Shown here: positions 61,298-64,000 of the stretch, piece after piece | Layout of the letters: each line of letters starts with the position of its first letter | Position numbering within the stretch: position 1 is the stretch's first letter | Assembly: GCA_036852015.1 (NCBI GenBank) | Contig: JAANDG010000055.1 | Span: 310,001-374,000, forward strand | Direction of reading: 5' to 3' | Length of the DNA stretch: 64,000 nt | Source of the DNA: Pelodera strongyloides | Taxonomy: Eukaryota > Nematoda > Chromadorea > Rhabditida > Rhabditidae | Translations under genes and position numbers: made by a program | The notes under the pieces: model-generated | The model's input: the letters and a program-made list of their open reading frames with translations, nothing else | What the model was told of the DNA's origin: nothing | Databases searched by the model: none

Positions 61298-61740
61298 ACT
61301 ACTTTGCTCTGAACTCCACAAACTTTTAAGTTGAAATTTGTTTTACGCTTCAAGAGCGTGCACCTTTATTCAAGGGAGTTCAAATTCAATGCTTGCTTAT
61401 GAGGTTCACCAGAGGTGCCGAGCACAGGCGACGCATCCCAGGTGACAAATTGCTCGACGTCTTCCGGCTAGATTCCTTCTTCTCATTTGTCCTTATAACT
61501 GCCAAATTCCCAGCACAACTCTTACAAAAACGTATGAAAAATATCATTTATTACAAAGATTCAAGGCAAGAATAATAAAACAGATAGGCAAGATCAGTTA
61601 GGGCAAGCGCACGCAATCTTTTACACCCGGTGATTTAGTCAATATAAAAAAAGTTAAAAAGTGTATGGCAAGTGGATATAGGAAAATCTCAATGTACAGC
61701 AGAATAAAAAAAATTGTAAATACTACAACTGCAAAAAGGC

Positions 61741-61900
61741 TTAAAGCGATGTAACGGACGGTTTTTGAAACGTATTTTGGATAAATGCATTCCCATATGT
61801 TGCCCGCAAGTTTATATAAAATCGCGCAGTAATTTACATACACTACATCGGAATACAGCGTCCGACATACGGTTCAAAACCGGCTACCGTACCGCTCTAA
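61741..61900. repeat. MITE, TTAAAGCG subfamily
   Basis: TTAAAGCGATGTAACGGACGG with GTTTTTGAAACGTA on the left; GGTTCAAAACCGGCTACCGTACCGCTCTAA on the right. Confidence 0.85.
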
Positions 61901-61904
61901 AAGT

Positions 61905-62463
61905 AAATCATACATAGATAAAATCAGAAATACCTACATTAAATTTCAAGAAGTAAGCAACGCGACAGCATACACATAATGATACCATACGAGCTCATAA
62001 AAATGTCTCGACATTAACAAACTAAACTAACAATCAGTGAAAATGTAAAAACATTCCTACCTACTAGCACCCAAATAAAACACTACTAATTCATAAAGAT
62101 ATCAAGATAACAACATTCAGAAAACTTCAATCGTTGCGTGTACCTTATACATTAATAGAATTCTCGAATGGTCAAACATTCAAAGAGCTAAATTAAAACT
62201 ATAAGTCTGACTAATGTAAAAATCCGAATACTTATGACTAAGCAATGTGAAGCTTAGCAAAACAGCAAAACCCACACGGAAGCCGCACAAATAGAACAGC
62301 CAACTCATCGGTCCATCTTCAGCTGGTCACCATTTGCAAGCACCTTGACGAGCTAAATTCACTTGATAAATCTACCAGAACTAACGAATTACCAAAGCTA
62401 GGAATAGAAAAGTTAAGTGCAACTGTTCGTTACATCAACATTAACGAAGACTAACCGTCAACG
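61905..62463. other. No gene recognised
   Basis: AT-rich sequence downstream of the desaturase gene. Confidence 0.5.
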
Positions 62464-63915
62464 TTAAATGTTACTTAAACAATGGGAAACGCTCAGGTAC
62501 GCAGACTATAATAAAAAAAGTAATCACACCGCCCGCAATACCATTTCAAATGTTTTTTGTTTTGTTTTACATACCTTAACAATCGACTTGTACGCAACAT
62601 TCGTCTCATTCGGTCCGTTACCATAGTAGTGGAATTCACTCGGTTTGGCAAATTTTCGCTTTACACGATTCCTGAAATCATATGATCAGATTTGCACGTT
62701 GCCCTATCCATGGCACAACACAACAGTCTCCACTCACTATCCAGCGGTATGTGTTAATATACTCCTCTGGGGCTCACACTTAAGTTTTCAACTCAAAGTT
62801 GCGTTTCTTATGCAATACATTGTACCATACACTACGACACCATGACCACTCTACTTTGTGGGGTCTGGTTTCTTTCATTACATGTTTTATACTAATACTA
62901 ATCCTCCTTACGATATACACGCTCATACGTGCAGCCGAAGAAAGAACAAAACAATATAATACACAGCGTAAAACAAGTACAAAAAAACCAAACACTCAGT
63001 ACTTACCGTAGTGAAATATCTGGATCAGTGATGAATTGCCATATTACTTGTACCCACGACGAATGAATCTTTAGATCGTTATAGTATTCAGGGGCAATTT
63101 GACGCACCTGAAATATACTTGTTGATGGCTCAACCGGCTAAATTGCTATTGCTGAGGCCGGTTTCACAAAAATGTAACGCTGGGGTAGATTACAGGCGTC
63201 TCCTCGTTTAGCGTGCTCTTTCGACCTTCTCTCGCTGTCTGTCAAAAGCAGAGAAAGACGAGAGACGACGCCAAACAGGAGACGCCTGTAACCTACCTAG
63301 CTACCCCAGCGTTAAATTTTTGTGAAACCGGCCTCTGGGCTCCCCAAAATATATGAGAGGCTGATGAACATGCGTTTAAATGTACGCCCCGAATTAGGTT
63401 ACCCCAACAAAGGGAATAGATAGTAACGCAAGTCTGTCTGAAATAAGTTGATAATAATAACTAGTAGGGAAAAGGAAGTACTAACCTTGTGCAAATTACA
63501 CCCCGGCACAAACGGAAAGTCGTGGTGTTCCATATGATATCCAACGTTGAAAGTGACCATATTGAGCGGGCCATAATAACTGAAAGATGGAATTTTAAGT
63601 TCTGCGTGCTAGTATTATCCTCACAGGTTATGATTACAGACATACATAAACCTAGTCAATCAAATACCCGTATTCTCATCACGTTGTTATCGTAAGCTAT
63701 TCCCCCCTTGAAACTGAACTTACTGAACTCTGAACAACGGAAAGACAACCGACCTTCTCGCATCATTATTTCAATATTCATCACTAGTTTCAAGTTTCCT
63801 GACTTCCGTTTAGAAATACAAATCTCACCTATACGTCTCTTGCCCCGGTTGAAAAGTGTAGTGTTCGGCAATGAAGTGTCCAGATAGAGGATGCGGTCCG
63901 AGTCCCATCACGAAA
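62464..63915 (-). CDS. DEGS1-like: Sphingolipid delta-4 desaturase, C-terminal part (gene runs off the right edge)
   Basis: Membrane di-iron desaturase of the ER that introduces the 4,5-double bond into dihydroceramide. Exons found: 63915-63829, 63579-63486, 63107-63007, 62671-62575, and a tentative last exon 62505-62464. Frame is kept throughout. The translation carries [17 protein letters not shown], then [21 protein letters not shown] with the third histidine box HMEHH, then IPG-like [21 protein letters not shown]. These match the C-terminal third of DES1 proteins. The first two histidine boxes and the start lie beyond position 64000. The C-terminal extension is longer than in human DEGS1, and the last 14-codon exon is inferred only from an acceptor (TTATTATAG) and phase. 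Confidence 0.92.
63164..63336. repeat. Palindromic MITE in a desaturase intron
   Basis: GAGGCCGGTTTCACAAAAAT on the left and ATTTTTGTGAAACCGGCCTC on the right. Next inside are AACGCTGGGGTAG/CTACCCCAGCGTT and CAGGCGTCTCC/GGAGACGCCTG. It is unrelated to the TTAAAGCG elements and ends about 55 bp upstream of the exon 63107 acceptor (genome order). Confidence 0.85.
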
Positions 63916-64000
63916 CTGAAATCTAGAGCTACAGTAAGATAATAGTATTCACAGCAACTACAGTAATAGATATAGTCCTCAATACTCAATGAGTTACAAC

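Overview
This is a eukaryotic nuclear window and almost certainly nematode. Genes have many short exons with GT-AG introns. Start codons often sit just behind a TTTCAG-type 3' splice site that has no matching 5' exon, as expected for spliced-leader trans-splicing. One gene is a FLP-13-type neuropeptide precursor built from repeated PLIRFG peptides, a nematode signature. The species cannot be named from the sequence alone.

Positions 1-22,000 are gene-poor. The first 9.3 kb on the + strand is a chain of exon-like islands with good splice sites but early stops. It includes a three-exon module repeated in tandem (about 5.2-7.1 kb, decayed third copy to 8.2 kb). After a LINE tail (9.7 kb) and low-complexity sequence (11.3-12.4 kb) comes a nest of transposons at 13.77-18.93 kb. 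A TTAA-flanked MITE is split by a Gypsy-like LTR element. That element contains a LINE, which is itself split by a 459-bp element with perfect 147-bp inverted repeats. From 19 to 25 kb there are more MITEs, pseudo-tRNAs, homopolymer runs and a few orphan coding-like exons.

Positions 25,394-40,396 (minus strand) hold four closely packed genes in the same direction: Tim9, exosome subunit Rrp41/EXOSC4, a mitochondrial FASTK/RAP-domain protein, and an unrecognised RING-finger protein. The Tim9 stop and Rrp41 start overlap as ATGA, and the last Tim9 splice acceptor is also the natural 5' boundary of Rrp41. Full exon chains that keep frame were worked out for all four.

Positions 41,491-48,857 (plus strand) hold a snapin-like BLOC-1/BORC subunit, a 115-aa helical protein that may be a second BORC-type subunit, and isovaleryl-CoA dehydrogenase (14 exons). 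They are spaced like an operon. The Tim9 cluster and the snapin cluster diverge from about 40.4-41.5 kb.

Positions 51,493-53,570 (minus) are the flp-13-like neuropeptide gene. Positions 54,900-61,900 are mostly inverted-repeat elements inserted in each other plus a near-perfect 1.52-kb tandem duplication. Positions 62,464-63,915 (minus) are the 3' half of a sphingolipid delta-4 desaturase (DEGS1/DES1 type) that runs off the right edge.

All exon models were made by eye from splice motifs, reading phase and family knowledge. No alignment or search was run.
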